Source: Actinomycetota bacterium (GTDB lineage Bacteria > Actinomycetota > Thermoleophilia > Gaiellales > Gaiellaceae). From it: a DNA stretch of 46,234 bases. Positions 24,826-33,352 of the stretch are shown here, piece by piece. Position 1 is the first letter of the stretch; each line of letters begins with the position of its first letter. Below the pieces are notes generated by a model that was not told the origin of the DNA, searched no databases, and saw only the letters and a list, made by a program, of their open reading frames with translations. A program made the translations under genes and the position numbers. The DNA lies in NCBI GenBank assembly GCA_005884945.1, contig VAYM01000140.1:1-46234 (forward strand), read 5' to 3'.

Positions 24826-25547
24826 TCGCCTCGCCCGAGGCGGTCGGCGAGCAGCCGTGGCAAGCCTGCCTCGCGCATCTCGGCCTGGGTTTTCTCGATG
24901 GGGTATGGGACACGGCGGAAGCTCGCGAACCTGCGCTCGAGATCGAGCAGGAGCCAGGCGGCGCGCGGATCCCCGTCGCGTGGCTGGCCGACCGAGCCCG
25001 GGTTGAGCAGCCGGCGCTCGGCCAGCTCCTCCTCAGCGCCGCCGGCGGCGACGCCTCCGGTGATCCTCCCGTCCGCGAGCGCGAGCGCGAGCGCGACGTG
25101 GCTGTGGCCGACGAGCACGACCGGCGCAGAGGTGAGGTCGAACGTCGCGCGTGCCGCTTCTTCGGAGAGCACGTATTCCCAGACCGGGTCGCGCGCGCTC
25201 GCGTGGAAGAGCGCGGCACCGTCCGCCTCCGCGCTCGGCGCCAACCCGCGGAGAAACGACTTCGACTCGGACGACAGCCGTTCGCTCGTCCAGAGCGCGG
25301 CCGCAGCCGCCTCGTCGTTGAAGTCGGTCACCGTCAGCTCCCCGAGCGCGACGAGGTCGTGGTTGCCGATCAGGCAGAGATCTGCGCGCTCGCGCACGAG
25401 CTCGCAGCACTCGTTCGGCTGCGGCCCGTAGCCGACCGTGTCCCCCAGGCACCAGACCGCGTCGACGCGTTCGCCATCGATTGCGGACAGGACGGCGTCG
25501 AGCGCGTGCCGGTTAGCGTGCACGTCCGAGATGACGGCGACTCGCAT
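24822..25547 (-). CDS. Calcineurin-like metallophosphoesterase
   Basis: A 241-residue phosphoesterase of the YfcE/MPE type. The motifs are VAVISDVHANRHAL (metal 1), CLGDTVGYGPQP (bridging Asp), IGNHD and VLVGHSHV, all intact; the GYGPQPNEC block is typical of predicted phosphodiesterases acting on small phosphodiesters. The ATG at 25547 gives the canonical MRVAVISDVH opening; the track's 25670 start extends over the divergent protease gene. A TATGGT box lies 13 nt upstream. It overlaps the lipoprotein gene by ATGA. Confidence 0.9.
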   Translation of the reverse strand: MRVAVISDVHANRHALDAVLSAIDGERVDAVWCLGDTVGYGPQPNECCELVRERADLCLIGNHDLVALGELTVTDFNDEAAAAALWTSERLSSESKSFLRGLAPSAEADGAALFHASARDPVWEYVLSEEAARATFDLTSAPVVLVGHSHVALALALADGRITGGVAAGGAEEELAERRLLNPGSVGQPRDGDPRAAWLLLDLERRFASFRRVPYPIEKTQAEMREAGLPRLLADRLGRGE

Positions 25548-25566
25548 CGTTCGAGGCGCGACCATA
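25514..25566. promoter_or_regulatory. Interlocked divergent promoters of the phosphoesterase and M48 genes
   Basis: The two start codons are interleaved (25531 plus, 25547 minus), so 17 bp code on both strands. TAGCGT (25514-25519) precedes the plus start by 11 nt and TATGGT (complement of 25561-25566) precedes the minus start by 13 nt; each box lies inside the other gene's 5' end. Confidence 0.4.
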
Positions 25567-26724
25567 GCCGTCGGCGTCGCCGTCTGGGTCGTCCTCGCTC
25601 TGCTGCTCTGGCGGACGACCGTCCCCTCGAACCTCCGCCTACCGCATCTGGACGAGAGCGCGACGTTCATCCCGCCGATCGTGAGCCGCGCACGACACTA
25701 CGAGCGGTTTCTCGACTGGGACTGGGTGGTCTCGACCGTCGCCGCCCTGGCTGCATACACGACGATGGCTGTCAGAGGACGCCGGTTGGCGCCTCGACTC
25801 GGCCTCGGCAACGTCAATGCCGGAATCGTCATCGGCGTCGTCACCTTCGCGGTCGTGTGGGCCGCGACATTGCCGTTTGCGCTTGCCGAGACCTGGTGGG
25901 GTCGGCGCTACGGAATCGACCGCGAGAGCTACGCGGCGGCGGTCGGCGCGGCATGGGGGCGACTGCTCGGAACGTCGCTGGTGGTCGTGATCGTGCTCTC
26001 GATCGTGCTCGGACTGGCGCGGCGTCTCGGCCGCCGCTGGTGGCTCGCTGCAGGGCCGGCGATCGCGGCCGTGCTGCTCGCCTTGCAATTCGTCACGCCC
26101 CTCCTCGCGACGATCCAGACGCACCCTGTCCGTTCGGCAGCGCTTCGGCGCGCGATCCGTCAACTCGAGGTGCGCGAGCACGCGGGAGCTCCGCCCGTGC
26201 GCGTGGATGACGTCAGCGGACAGACGACCGCTGCGAACGCGTTCTCGATCGGCATCGGTCCGACCGAGCGTGTCGTCCTCTGGAGCACGCTCCTGAGATT
26301 CCCACCGGACGAGGTGCGCTTCGTGGTAGCCCACGAGCTTGGTCACGTCGTCAGGAACCACATTCTCCGCGGCGTGGGGTGGTTCGGTTTGCTCGTCCTT
26401 CCGGTCCTGTTCGTGACGGCGTTCGCCGCCGACGTCCGCCGGCCCGGTTCGGTGCCGCTCGCCCTGCTCGTGATCGCGCTGGCGCAGCTCGCGCTCCTGC
26501 CGCTCCGAAACGAGATCTCGCGCCGCTACGAAAGCGAGGCCGACTGGATCGGCCTCAACGGCACGCACGACCCCGCCGCCGCGAAGGGTCTCTTCACGAA
26601 CTTCCTCGCGACGGGTCTCCAGGATCCGAGCCCGCCCGGCTGGGTCCACGTCATCCTCGACGACCATCCGACGCTGCTCCAGCGCGTCGAAATGGTCGAG
26701 GCCTGGAAGCGCCGAAGACCTTAG
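25531..26724 (+). CDS. M48-family membrane zinc protease
   Basis: A 397-residue membrane protease of the HtpX/Ste24 group. The zinc site is HELGHVVRNH with the third ligand in RRYESEADWIGL. Five or six hydrophobic segments surround it, including one right at the N terminus (ATIAVGVAVWVVLALLLW) and a pair after the zinc site. HtpX-like enzymes degrade misfolded membrane proteins. The ATG at 25531 is the first codon compatible with the TAGCGT box. The end overlaps the DUF3467 gene by 4 bp. Confidence 0.88.
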   Translation: MTATRIVRGATIAVGVAVWVVLALLLWRTTVPSNLRLPHLDESATFIPPIVSRARHYERFLDWDWVVSTVAALAAYTTMAVRGRRLAPRLGLGNVNAGIVIGVVTFAVVWAATLPFALAETWWGRRYGIDRESYAAAVGAAWGRLLGTSLVVVIVLSIVLGLARRLGRRWWLAAGPAIAAVLLALQFVTPLLATIQTHPVRSAALRRAIRQLEVREHAGAPPVRVDDVSGQTTAANAFSIGIGPTERVVLWSTLLRFPPDEVRFVVAHELGHVVRNHILRGVGWFGLLVLPVLFVTAFAADVRRPGSVPLALLVIALAQLALLPLRNEISRRYESEADWIGLNGTHDPAAAKGLFTNFLATGLQDPSPPGWVHVILDDHPTLLQRVEMVEAWKRRRP

Positions 26725-27014
26725 GACTCTTCCGGCGTCTCCGGCAGATTCCGGATCCCCTCGCGGTACGACCACTTGGAGTGCGCGTCCTGCATCGCCG
26801 CGAGCAGCTCCGCGTAGAACTGCTGCGCCATGTTGATCCGAGCGACCACGACGCCTGGAACCTCGCCCTCCTCGACCTCGTGGTCGACGCGTGCGAACGT
26901 GATCGTGAACTCGTACTGCGAATAGGTGATGTTGGCGAAGTTCGCGTAGACGCCGGCCATCATCTCCGGGTCGAGGTGGATGTTGAGCTGGCGCTCCTGG
27001 CCTTCGCCGTCCAC
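26721..27014 (-). CDS. DUF3467 family protein
   Basis: A 97-residue protein matching DUF3467 by its pattern DPEMMAGVYANFANITYSQ, then EFTITFARVD and a helix RINMAQQFYAELLAAM. These small cytoplasmic proteins have no assigned function. The GTG at 27014 is preferred because TATCGT ends 6 nt before it; the track's ATG at 27029 would overlap that box. It shares a divergent promoter with the K+ channel gene. Confidence 0.82.
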   Translation of the reverse strand: MDGEGQERQLNIHLDPEMMAGVYANFANITYSQYEFTITFARVDHEVEEGEVPGVVVARINMAQQFYAELLAAMQDAHSKWSYREGIRNLPETPEES

Positions 27015-27019
27015 ACGCC

Positions 27020-27026
27020 TACGATA
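27020..27026. promoter_or_regulatory. Shared divergent -10 region of DUF3467 and channel genes
   Basis: TACGATA reads TACGAT on the plus strand (9 nt before the channel ATG at 27035) and TATCGT on the minus strand (6 nt before the GTG at 27014), so the two boxes overlap by five bases. Confidence 0.5.
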
Positions 27027-27034
27027 CATCCCCG

Positions 27035-27950
27035 ATGGACGAGTTCAGCTTCCGCCGTTTTGCCTACGCAACCTCGGCGCTCGTGCTCGTCCTCGTCGGG
27101 GGAACGATCGGCTACCACCACATGCTCGGCGAAGGGTGGGTCGAGTCGTTCTACCGCTCGATCGTCACCATCTCCCTGACCGGGATCGACACGAAACCGC
27201 GCGGCACCGATGCGCAGCTCTTCACGATCCTGCTGCTCCTCCTCGGCGTGGCAATCTTCGCGTACATCGCCGGCGCGATCGTGGAGATGATCGCGCGGGG
27301 CGTCCTCACGGGCGCCTGGGCAGAGCGAAGGAGGCGACGGGCGATCGACCGGCTGCGCGACCACTACATCATCTGCGGCTACGGCCGGGTCGGCCGTCGG
27401 GTCGCCGAGGAGTTCCGCCACGCGGGCGTGCCGTACGTCGTGCTCGACTTCAGCGAGGACGCGATCGACGCGGCGAAAGAGCACGGCGATCACTTCATCG
27501 AGGGGAACGGGACCGAGGACGAGGACCTCGCGGCCGCCGGCCTCGAGCGCGCCCGCGGGCTCGTCGCGTCGTCCGACTCGGACGCGGACAACCTCTACAT
27601 CGCGCTGTCCGCGCGCACGGCGCGGCCGGACCTCCTGATCGTCGCGCGCGCGTCCGACGAGGACGCGGCGAAGAAGCTCGACGGCTGCCAGCGCTCCCGA
27701 TCTCCGCTTCGAGGAGATCATGGTCACCGACATGTGCGGCGCCGCGGGCAAGACGATCCGCGAGCTGAACATCCGCAAGGACACGGGCGCGCTCATCGTC
27801 GCCCTCCGCAAGCGCGACGGCACCTTCGACACGACGCCGAACCCGGAGGTGCGGCTGGACGACGGCGACGTGCTGATCGCCGCAGGAACCCCCGAGGAGC
27901 TCCGCGCGCTCGAGGACCTGTTCGGCCCGCAGGAGGCCGTTGCGAGCTAA
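27035..27950 (+). pseudogene. Two-TM potassium-channel/RCK protein, frameshifted with internal deletion
   Basis: The first frame (27035 to about 27690) encodes two membrane helices around a pore loop, then a TrkA-N Rossmann domain (IICGYGRVGRRVAEEFRHAG) up to RASDEDAAKKL. The coding signal then jumps to another frame with SAPDLRFEEIM and a TrkA-C domain (GKTIRELNIRKDTGALIVAL) ending at 27950. The roughly 45 residues that normally link the two halves are missing, so a deletion that also shifts the frame lies near 27680-27700. The pore reads TISLTGIDTKP rather than TVGYGD, so ion selectivity is doubtful even in an intact protein. It could be a real mutation or an assembly error. Confidence 0.8.
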
Positions 27951-29448
27951 CGCCGTCGAGCGGCTGGCGGCGCAGATCGGAGAGATCGCCGGCGCGGAGG
28001 TGGAGCTCGAGCGGCCGAACGATCCGGCGCACGGCGACTACGCGACGAACGTGGCGCTCCGCACGGCACCGGTGCAGCGACGGTCGCCGCGCGAGCTGGC
28101 GGAAGAGCTCGCGCGCCGCGTCGTCGACCTGCCGGCGGTCGAGCGCGCCGAGGTCGCCGGCCCCGGCTTCCTCAACCTCTGGCTCACGCGCGACTGGGTG
28201 GTCGACGCGCTCGGCGAGATCGACGCGGACTACGGCGGCGGCTTCTCAGAGCCGCATCAGCGCATCCAGGTCGAGCTCGTGTCCGCGAACCCGACCGGGC
28301 CCGTCACCGTCGGCTCGGCTCGCAACGGCGCGTATGGAGACTCGGTCGCGCGCCTGTTGAAGTTCGCCGGCCACGCGGTCGAGGAGGAGTACTACTTCAA
28401 CGACAGCGGACGTCAGGTCGAGCTGTTCCGCGAGTCGGTCGAAGCGCGGCGGCGGGGCGAGCCTCCGCCCGAAGGCGGGTACGTGGGGGAGTACCTCGAG
28501 GAGATCGCGCGCCAACCCGGCGATCCCGTCGACGCGATGCTCGAGGAGATCCGCCGCGAGGTCGCCGAGTTCCGCATCTCGATCGACACCTGGCGCCGCC
28601 AGGCCGAGATCGAGGCGGAGGTCGCCGCGCTGCTGCCGAAGCTGGACACGTACGAGTCGGAGGGGACGGTCTGGGCACGGACGAGCGAGTACGGCGACGA
28701 CAAGGACCGCCCGCTCGTGCGTTCGTCCGACCGCTCGTACCTCTACTTCGCCGCGGACGTCGCGTACGTCCGCGACAAGCTCGAGCGCGGCTTCGACCGC
28801 GCGGTCTACGTCCTCGGCGCCGACCACCACGGCTACGTCGCGCGCCTGAAGGCGGCGGCCGCAATGCTCGGCTACGACCCGGAGCGAATCGAAGTGCTCA
28901 TCTACCAGCTCGTTCACATCGTCGAGCGCGGGGAGGCACGCAAGGGATCGAAGCGCCGCGGCGACGTCGTCTTCCTGCGGGAGCTGATCGAGGAGATTGG
29001 CATCGACGCGGCACGGTGGTACCTCGTCTCGCGGGGCGCCGACCAGCCGATCGACATCGACGTCGACCTCGCACGCGAGCAGACGCAGAAGAACCCCGTC
29101 TACTACGTGCAGTACGCGCACGCGCGGATCGCCGGGATTCTGCGGAACGCGGAGAAGAAGCCGGATGCCGCGGCCGCGCCCGCCGTCCTCGACCCGCTCG
29201 AGCGCGACCTGCTGAAACGGCTGACGGACTTTCCGACGATCGTGCTCGAAGCGACCGAGCGGCGCGCGCCGCACGCCCTGCCGATCTTCGCGATCCGCGT
29301 CGCCGACGACTTCCATCGCTTCTACCACGACCTGCGCGTCGTCGGCTCCGACGCCGAGGAGTTCCGGCTCGCGCTCTGCCGCGCGACGCAGCACGTGATC
29401 GCGCGCTGCCTCGATCTGATCGGGGTCGAGGCGCCCGAGCGGATGTAG
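27940..29448 (+). CDS. argS: Arginyl-tRNA synthetase
   Basis: Charges tRNA-Arg. It has an N-terminal Add-1-like domain ([18 protein letters not shown]), the class I core with [20 protein letters not shown] and the DALR anticodon-binding C terminus ([13 protein letters not shown] onward). The usual HIGH signature (HVGHAR) reads TVGSAR, so both His are replaced, and the KMSKS region reads [10 protein letters not shown]. At 502 residues it is shorter than typical (about 550-580). TTG start, overlapping the channel gene by 11 nt. It is the only argS in the window. Confidence 0.93.
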   Translation: MRANAVERLAAQIGEIAGAEVELERPNDPAHGDYATNVALRTAPVQRRSPRELAEELARRVVDLPAVERAEVAGPGFLNLWLTRDWVVDALGEIDADYGGGFSEPHQRIQVELVSANPTGPVTVGSARNGAYGDSVARLLKFAGHAVEEEYYFNDSGRQVELFRESVEARRRGEPPPEGGYVGEYLEEIARQPGDPVDAMLEEIRREVAEFRISIDTWRRQAEIEAEVAALLPKLDTYESEGTVWARTSEYGDDKDRPLVRSSDRSYLYFAADVAYVRDKLERGFDRAVYVLGADHHGYVARLKAAAAMLGYDPERIEVLIYQLVHIVERGEARKGSKRRGDVVFLRELIEEIGIDAARWYLVSRGADQPIDIDVDLAREQTQKNPVYYVQYAHARIAGILRNAEKKPDAAAAPAVLDPLERDLLKRLTDFPTIVLEATERRAPHALPIFAIRVADDFHRFYHDLRVVGSDAEEFRLALCRATQHVIARCLDLIGVEAPERM

Positions 29449-29468
29449 GTTTTCGGCCGCGCCCGTTG

Positions 29469-29474
29469 TAGGCT
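29469..29474 (+). promoter_or_regulatory. -10 element of glpX (leaderless)
   Basis: TAGGCT ends 8 nt before the GTG at 29483, the same hexamer and spacing as for ogt. Confidence 0.5.
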
Positions 29475-29482
29475 TCGAGGCC

Positions 29483-30511
29483 GTGGCCCAGGCGACGGCT
29501 CAACCGGCGGGCGATACGAGCGGCGTCCGGCCGGACCGCAACCTCGCGCTCGAGCTCGTCCGGGTGACGGAGATGGGCGCGATCGGCGCAGGCCGCTGGG
29601 TCGGGCGCGGAGACAAGAACTCCGCCGACGCCGCGGCCGTCGACGGCATGCGGCTCATGCTCGACACGGTGTCGATGAACGGCCGCGTCGTGATCGGCGA
29701 GGGGGAGAAGGACGAGGCGCCGATGCTCTACAACGGCGAGGAGGTCGGCGACGGGACCGGACCTGAGGTGGACGTCGCTGTCGATCCGCTCGAGGGCACG
29801 CGTCTCTGCGCGCTCGCGCAGCCGAACGCGATCGCAGTCATGGCCGTCGCCGAGCGCGGGACGATGTTCTTCCCCGGCGCGGCCTTCTACATGGAGAAGA
29901 TCGCGGTCGGTCCCGACGCGATCGACGTGATCGACATCACGGCATCGCCGACGGAGAACGTGAATGCCGTCGCGAAGGCGAAGGGGATCTCGGCGCGTGA
30001 CCTGAACGTCGTCGTCCTCGAGCGGGACCGCCACGAGGCGCTGATCGGCGAGCTGCGTCAGGCCGGTGCGAAGGTGCAGCTCATCCGCGACGGCGACGTC
30101 GCACCGTCGATCGCGTCGGCGCAGCCGGGAACGGGCGTCGACATGTTGTACGGGATCGGCGGGACGCCGGAAGGCGTCATCGCGGCCGCGGCGCTGAAGT
30201 GCGTCGGCGGCGGCATCCAGGGGAGGCTCTGGCCGCGGAACGACGACGACCGCAAGACGCTCGTCGAGCAGGGCATCGATCCCGACCGTGTGCTGCACAC
30301 CGACGACCTCGTTGCCGGCGAGTACGTGTTCGTCGCGGCGAGCGGTGTGACGACCGGATCGCTGCTCCGCGGCGTGCGCTACCTGGCGAACGGCGCCGTC
30401 ATCACGGACTCGATCGTGATGCGCTCACGGTCGGGCACGGTGCGCCGCATCGAGGCGACGCACCAGCTCGACAAGCTCGAGCAGCTGACCGGCCGCGCGC
30501 TCTCGAACTAG
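29483..30511 (+). CDS. glpX: Fructose-1,6-bisphosphatase class II
   Basis: A 342-residue GlpX enzyme that removes the C1 phosphate of fructose 1,6-bisphosphate in gluconeogenesis. Metal and substrate motifs are [23 protein letters not shown] and [16 protein letters not shown], all intact. It is encoded tail to tail with class I aldolase, overlapping by 4 bp. GTG start set by the upstream TAGGCT box. Confidence 0.95.
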   Translation: MAQATAQPAGDTSGVRPDRNLALELVRVTEMGAIGAGRWVGRGDKNSADAAAVDGMRLMLDTVSMNGRVVIGEGEKDEAPMLYNGEEVGDGTGPEVDVAVDPLEGTRLCALAQPNAIAVMAVAERGTMFFPGAAFYMEKIAVGPDAIDVIDITASPTENVNAVAKAKGISARDLNVVVLERDRHEALIGELRQAGAKVQLIRDGDVAPSIASAQPGTGVDMLYGIGGTPEGVIAAAALKCVGGGIQGRLWPRNDDDRKTLVEQGIDPDRVLHTDDLVAGEYVFVAASGVTTGSLLRGVRYLANGAVITDSIVMRSRSGTVRRIEATHQLDKLEQLTGRALSN

Positions 30512-31536
30512 ACCGCGACTGCCTCTCGCTCCATCTCCGGCGCGTACAGACCGCTGCGCGCCGCGCTGTTCATCTTCGCGCGGTGGTAGAAGGCACGCTG
30601 AGCCGCCTCGACATTCTCCGGCTTCCCCTGCCACGCCTTCAACGCCGGAGCCTGCAGAGCGCGTCCGTACGAGAACGAGAGCTGCCACGGGTGCGGTCCG
30701 TGCGCGTTCATCGCGTTCAGGTGCGCCGTCGCGTCCTCGTCCGACTGTCCGCCCGAGAGGAACACGATCCCCGGCACCGCTGCGGGCACGTGGCGGTGGT
30801 ACTCGTCGAGCGACGTGTCCGCGACCTCGTCGACGCCCGCACGGTTCGGCGTGTCGTATCCGGACAACACCATGTTCGGCTTCAACAGCGTCCCGTAGAG
30901 GTCGATGCGCTGGTCGTGCAGCTCCGTGTAGACGGCGTTGAGCACGCGGCCGGTCGTCTTCGCGCTCGCGTGGATGTCGTGGTCGCCGTCCATGAGCACC
31001 TCGGGCTCGACGATCGGCACGAGCCCGGCCTCCTGGCACAGCGCGGCGTAGCGCGCGAGTGCGTGCGCATTCACCCACACGCAGTACTCGCTCGGCCTGT
31101 TCGCGTCGATCGAATACGTCGCGCGCCACTTCGCGAAGCGCGCGCCGAGCTCCCGGTACTCCTGCAGCCGCTCGCGCAATCCGTCGAGTCCCTCGGTGAC
31201 GGTCTCCCCCTCGGCAAGCGCCAGCGGTTTCGCGCCGGTGTCGACCTTGATGCCGGGAATGATCCCTTTCGAGGCGAGCAGCTTCGGAAACGGAGTTCCG
31301 TCCGTCGTGCTCTGGCGGATCGTCTCGTCGTAGAGGATCACGCCGCTGATGAACTCCTCGACGCCCTCCGTCGTGAACAGGAGGTCGCGGTAGGCGCGGC
31401 GGTTCTCCTCCGTCGACTCGACCCCGATCGAGTCGAAGCGCTTCTTGATCGTGCCGGTCGACTCGTCGGCGGCGAGGATTCCTTTGCCCTCGGCGACGAG
31501 CGCCTTCGCGGTCTCGTGGAGCTCGTTTGCAGCCAT
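30508..31536 (-). CDS. Fructose-bisphosphate aldolase, class I (Schiff-base type)
   Basis: A 342-residue metal-independent aldolase of the animal/plant type, which cleaves fructose 1,6-bisphosphate through a Lys Schiff base. [18 protein letters not shown] and [14 protein letters not shown] are signatures, [13 protein letters not shown] carries the Schiff-base Lys, and [19 protein letters not shown] the phosphate-binding loop. A GGAGGGCGG ribosome site precedes the ATG, with a leader of perhaps 30 nt, unlike most of its neighbours. With glpX it can run the same step in the opposite direction. Confidence 0.95.
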   Translation of the reverse strand: MAANELHETAKALVAEGKGILAADESTGTIKKRFDSIGVESTEENRRAYRDLLFTTEGVEEFISGVILYDETIRQSTTDGTPFPKLLASKGIIPGIKVDTGAKPLALAEGETVTEGLDGLRERLQEYRELGARFAKWRATYSIDANRPSEYCVWVNAHALARYAALCQEAGLVPIVEPEVLMDGDHDIHASAKTTGRVLNAVYTELHDQRIDLYGTLLKPNMVLSGYDTPNRAGVDEVADTSLDEYHRHVPAAVPGIVFLSGGQSDEDATAHLNAMNAHGPHPWQLSFSYGRALQAPALKAWQGKPENVEAAQRAFYHRAKMNSAARSGLYAPEMEREAVAV

Positions 31537-31592
31537 TTCCGCCCTCCGTCCGTCTTTGTGTCGGCGGAAGTATGGCTTAGGATTGCCGACTT

Positions 31593-31627
31593 ACGGAGGG
31601 GCCTCGCTGCGGCGGCGGCCTCTCCGT
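31593..31627. terminator. Hairpin upstream of the aldolase gene
   Basis: ACGGAGGGGCC and GGCCTCTCCGT pair over 11 bp with one G/T, loop 13 nt, followed by CTTCG on the plus strand. It lies in the 248-bp divergent gap 31537-31784 between aldolase and L,D-transpeptidase, so it ends no known gene; it may be a leader or regulatory structure. The rest of the gap holds the transpeptidase promoter and nothing else recognisable. Confidence 0.35.
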
Positions 31628-31746
31628 CTTCGCGTCAGCGGCGGTCGGACTTCCGGGGGGCCCAGAGGGCGTTTGAGCGGAGACCCGGGCTCATGTGATG
31701 GAAGATCCCGAAAGCTCGTGTTTCTTGTTCACCCGAATGAGGGACT

Positions 31747-31775
31747 TTGTTGGCCTCCGTCCACGTAAGTAGCAT
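31747..31775 (+). promoter_or_regulatory. Promoter of the L,D-transpeptidase gene
   Basis: TTGTTG (31747-31752), a 17-bp spacer and TAGCAT (31770-31775) lie 9 nt before the ATG, so the mRNA should be leaderless or nearly so. It is one of the clearest two-box promoters in the window. Confidence 0.6.
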
Positions 31776-31784
31776 CTGTCGTCC

Positions 31785-32666
31785 ATGATTCGCCGTCTAC
31801 TCCTGATGGTCGTCGTGGTCGCCTGCACGGCGCCCGTGCTCGGAGGCGGCGCTGCGCCGCCGGTGCTGGTCGCGCAGGGAGTCACGGTCGCGGGGATTCC
31901 GGTCGGCGGAATGAGCTACGAGCAGGCGCAGGCGGCTGTGACGCCGGCGTTCAACCGCTCGATCCGGGTGATGCTCGGCTCGATGCGACTCAGGGTGTCG
32001 CCGGCGCGCTTCGGCATGTCCGTCGCGGTTGGCGACGGAGTGTCGCGCGCTCTCGATGCGTCGCCCGGAGATGCGGTCGAGCTCGTTCCGAGGATCGACG
32101 CCAATGCGGTGCAGGGACTCGTCCCGCAGTTCAGCGATGCGACGATCGGTCGCAGGGTCGTCGTCGGAGCGACGACGAAGAGGCTCGTGCGCGCGCTGAA
32201 GCTGCCGAGCGCGCGGCGCGTGCGGATCGCGGTGCGGATGATCGCGCCGAAGGTGACCGCAGCGAGCTTCGGCCCGGTGATCGTGATCCGCCGCGGCGTG
32301 AACGAGCTTCGGTACTACGACGGCAAGACGCTCGTGCGGACGTTCGGCGTCGCGACGGGGCAGTCGGTCTATCCGACGCCGACGGGGCAGTTCGACATCG
32401 TGGACATGCAGCGGTATCCCTGGTGGCGTCCGCCCGACTCGCCGTGGGCGCGCGGGCTGAAGCCGATTCCACCCGGGCCGGGCAATCCGCTCGGGACGCG
32501 CTGGATGGGCCTGTCGGCAGCGGGCGTCGGCATCCACGGCACACCGGACGACGCGTCGATCGGCTATTCGGCCTCACACGGCTGCATCCGCATGCACATC
32601 CCGGACGCGGAGTGGCTGTTCAACCACGTGCACTTAGGCACGCCGGTGGTGATCACCGATGCCTAG
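31785..32666 (+). CDS. Secreted L,D-transpeptidase (YkuD)
   Basis: A 293-residue exported enzyme that makes 3-3 cross-links in peptidoglycan or attaches proteins to it. A signal peptide (IRRLLLMVVVVACTAPVLG) is followed by a beta-rich region like PG_binding_4 (GVTVAGIPVGGMSYEQAQAA), then the YkuD domain with the catalytic HGTPDDASIGYSASHGCIRM (His, Ser, Cys, Arg). It resembles Ldt proteins with one binding domain. Together with the NlpC/P60 gene it is one of two wall enzymes in the window. Confidence 0.92.
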   Translation: MIRRLLLMVVVVACTAPVLGGGAAPPVLVAQGVTVAGIPVGGMSYEQAQAAVTPAFNRSIRVMLGSMRLRVSPARFGMSVAVGDGVSRALDASPGDAVELVPRIDANAVQGLVPQFSDATIGRRVVVGATTKRLVRALKLPSARRVRIAVRMIAPKVTAASFGPVIVIRRGVNELRYYDGKTLVRTFGVATGQSVYPTPTGQFDIVDMQRYPWWRPPDSPWARGLKPIPPGPGNPLGTRWMGLSAAGVGIHGTPDDASIGYSASHGCIRMHIPDAEWLFNHVHLGTPVVITDA

Positions 32667-32704
32667 GACGGCGTCGGTCTTGGGCAACGGCTTCAACCGC
32701 AGAC

Positions 32705-32759
32705 GGCGGCGCGAGGCAAGCTCGCACCGCCTCTAACGCGGCTTCGCGAGCGACGCCGC
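32705..32759. repeat. Two hairpins of the same design as the gapA array
   Basis: 32705-32731: GGCGG/CCGCC, a C/A mismatch, GCGAG/CTCGC, loop GCAAG. 32738-32759: GCGGC/GCCGC, a T/C mismatch, TCGC/GCGA, loop GA. Both have two short stems around one central mismatch, as at 18014 and 18127. They lie after the L,D-transpeptidase gene and before tRNA-Gly and may act as a terminator for the former. Confidence 0.55.
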
Positions 32760-32775
32760 GGGGACGCCCGTGGTC

Positions 32776-32804
32776 ATGACGGACTCGTAGACCGGCGGTA
32801 CAAT
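32776..32804 (+). promoter_or_regulatory. Promoter of tRNA-Gly
   Basis: ATGACG (32776-32781), a 17-bp spacer and TACAAT (32799-32804) lie 9 nt before the mature tRNA 5' end. Confidence 0.6.
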
Positions 32805-32813
32805 CCGCCCCGC

Positions 32814-32886
32814 GCGGACGTAGCTCAGTTGGTAGAGCATCAGCTTCCCAAGCTGAGGGTCGCGGGTTCGAACCCCGTCGTCCGCT
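32814..32886 (+). tRNA. tRNA-Gly (CCC)
   Basis: A complete 73-nt cloverleaf: acceptor GCGGACG/CGTCCGC, D arm with AGCTCAGTTGGTAGAGC, anticodon stem TCAGC/GCTGA with loop TTCCCAA (anticodon CCC, reading GGG), and T arm GCGGGTTCGAACCCCGT. Discriminator base is T; CCA is not encoded. Confidence 0.97.
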
Positions 32887-32926
32887 TGTCGTCGCGATTG
32901 CCCGGTTCGGGCTTAATGTCCAGGCC

Positions 32927-33292
32927 GTGCCCGTCTCCGTCGACGAGGTCTGTGCGCTGGCGAGGACGCTGCCGCGAGCCGGCGAGGCGTTCGTCCGCGG
33001 ACGCGTCAAGTTCCGCGTCGGCAGCATCGTCTTCCTCTCCTTCTCGAAGGACGGAGAGACGATGGGCTTCGGCTTCCCGAAGGAGTGGCGGGCCACGCTC
33101 GTCGAGAACGAGCCGGAGAAGTTCTCGCTCCCGAGCGAGTCCGACATGCGCTTCCACTGGGTCCACGTACGGCTCGATTCCATCGACCAGGACGAGATGC
33201 GCGACCTCGTCGAGAACGCCTGGGCCCTCTGCGCCCCGAAATTCCTCGTGGAGGAGTACGCGACCGCGCAGGGGTACCGTCGTGGGGATTAG
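32927..33292 (+). CDS. MmcQ/YjbR family protein
   Basis: A 121-residue cytoplasmic protein of the MmcQ/YjbR (CyaY-like DNA-binding) fold. It shows VDEVCALARTLPRAGEAFV at the start, a strand pair VGSIVFLSFSKDGETMGFGF and a closing helix region RDLVENAWALCAPKFLVEEY typical of the family. Function is unknown. GTG start, with TAATGT ending 7 nt upstream, so the mRNA is probably leaderless. Confidence 0.85.
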   Translation: MPVSVDEVCALARTLPRAGEAFVRGRVKFRVGSIVFLSFSKDGETMGFGFPKEWRATLVENEPEKFSLPSESDMRFHWVHVRLDSIDQDEMRDLVENAWALCAPKFLVEEYATAQGYRRGD

Positions 33293-33325
33293 GACTGCGC
33301 CGAATCCATAGAGGCAGGAACGTCG

Positions 33326-33351
33326 GCGTGGGCTCCGAACGGGACCCACGC
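33326..33351 (+). promoter_or_regulatory. Hairpin abutting the start codon of the sigma-LuxR gene
   Basis: GCGTGGG and CCCACGC are perfect 7-bp arms with a 12-nt loop; the 3' arm ends one base before the ATG at 33353. In RNA it would occupy the place of a ribosome site, suggesting translational control. Confidence 0.5.
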
Positions 33352-33352
33352 G

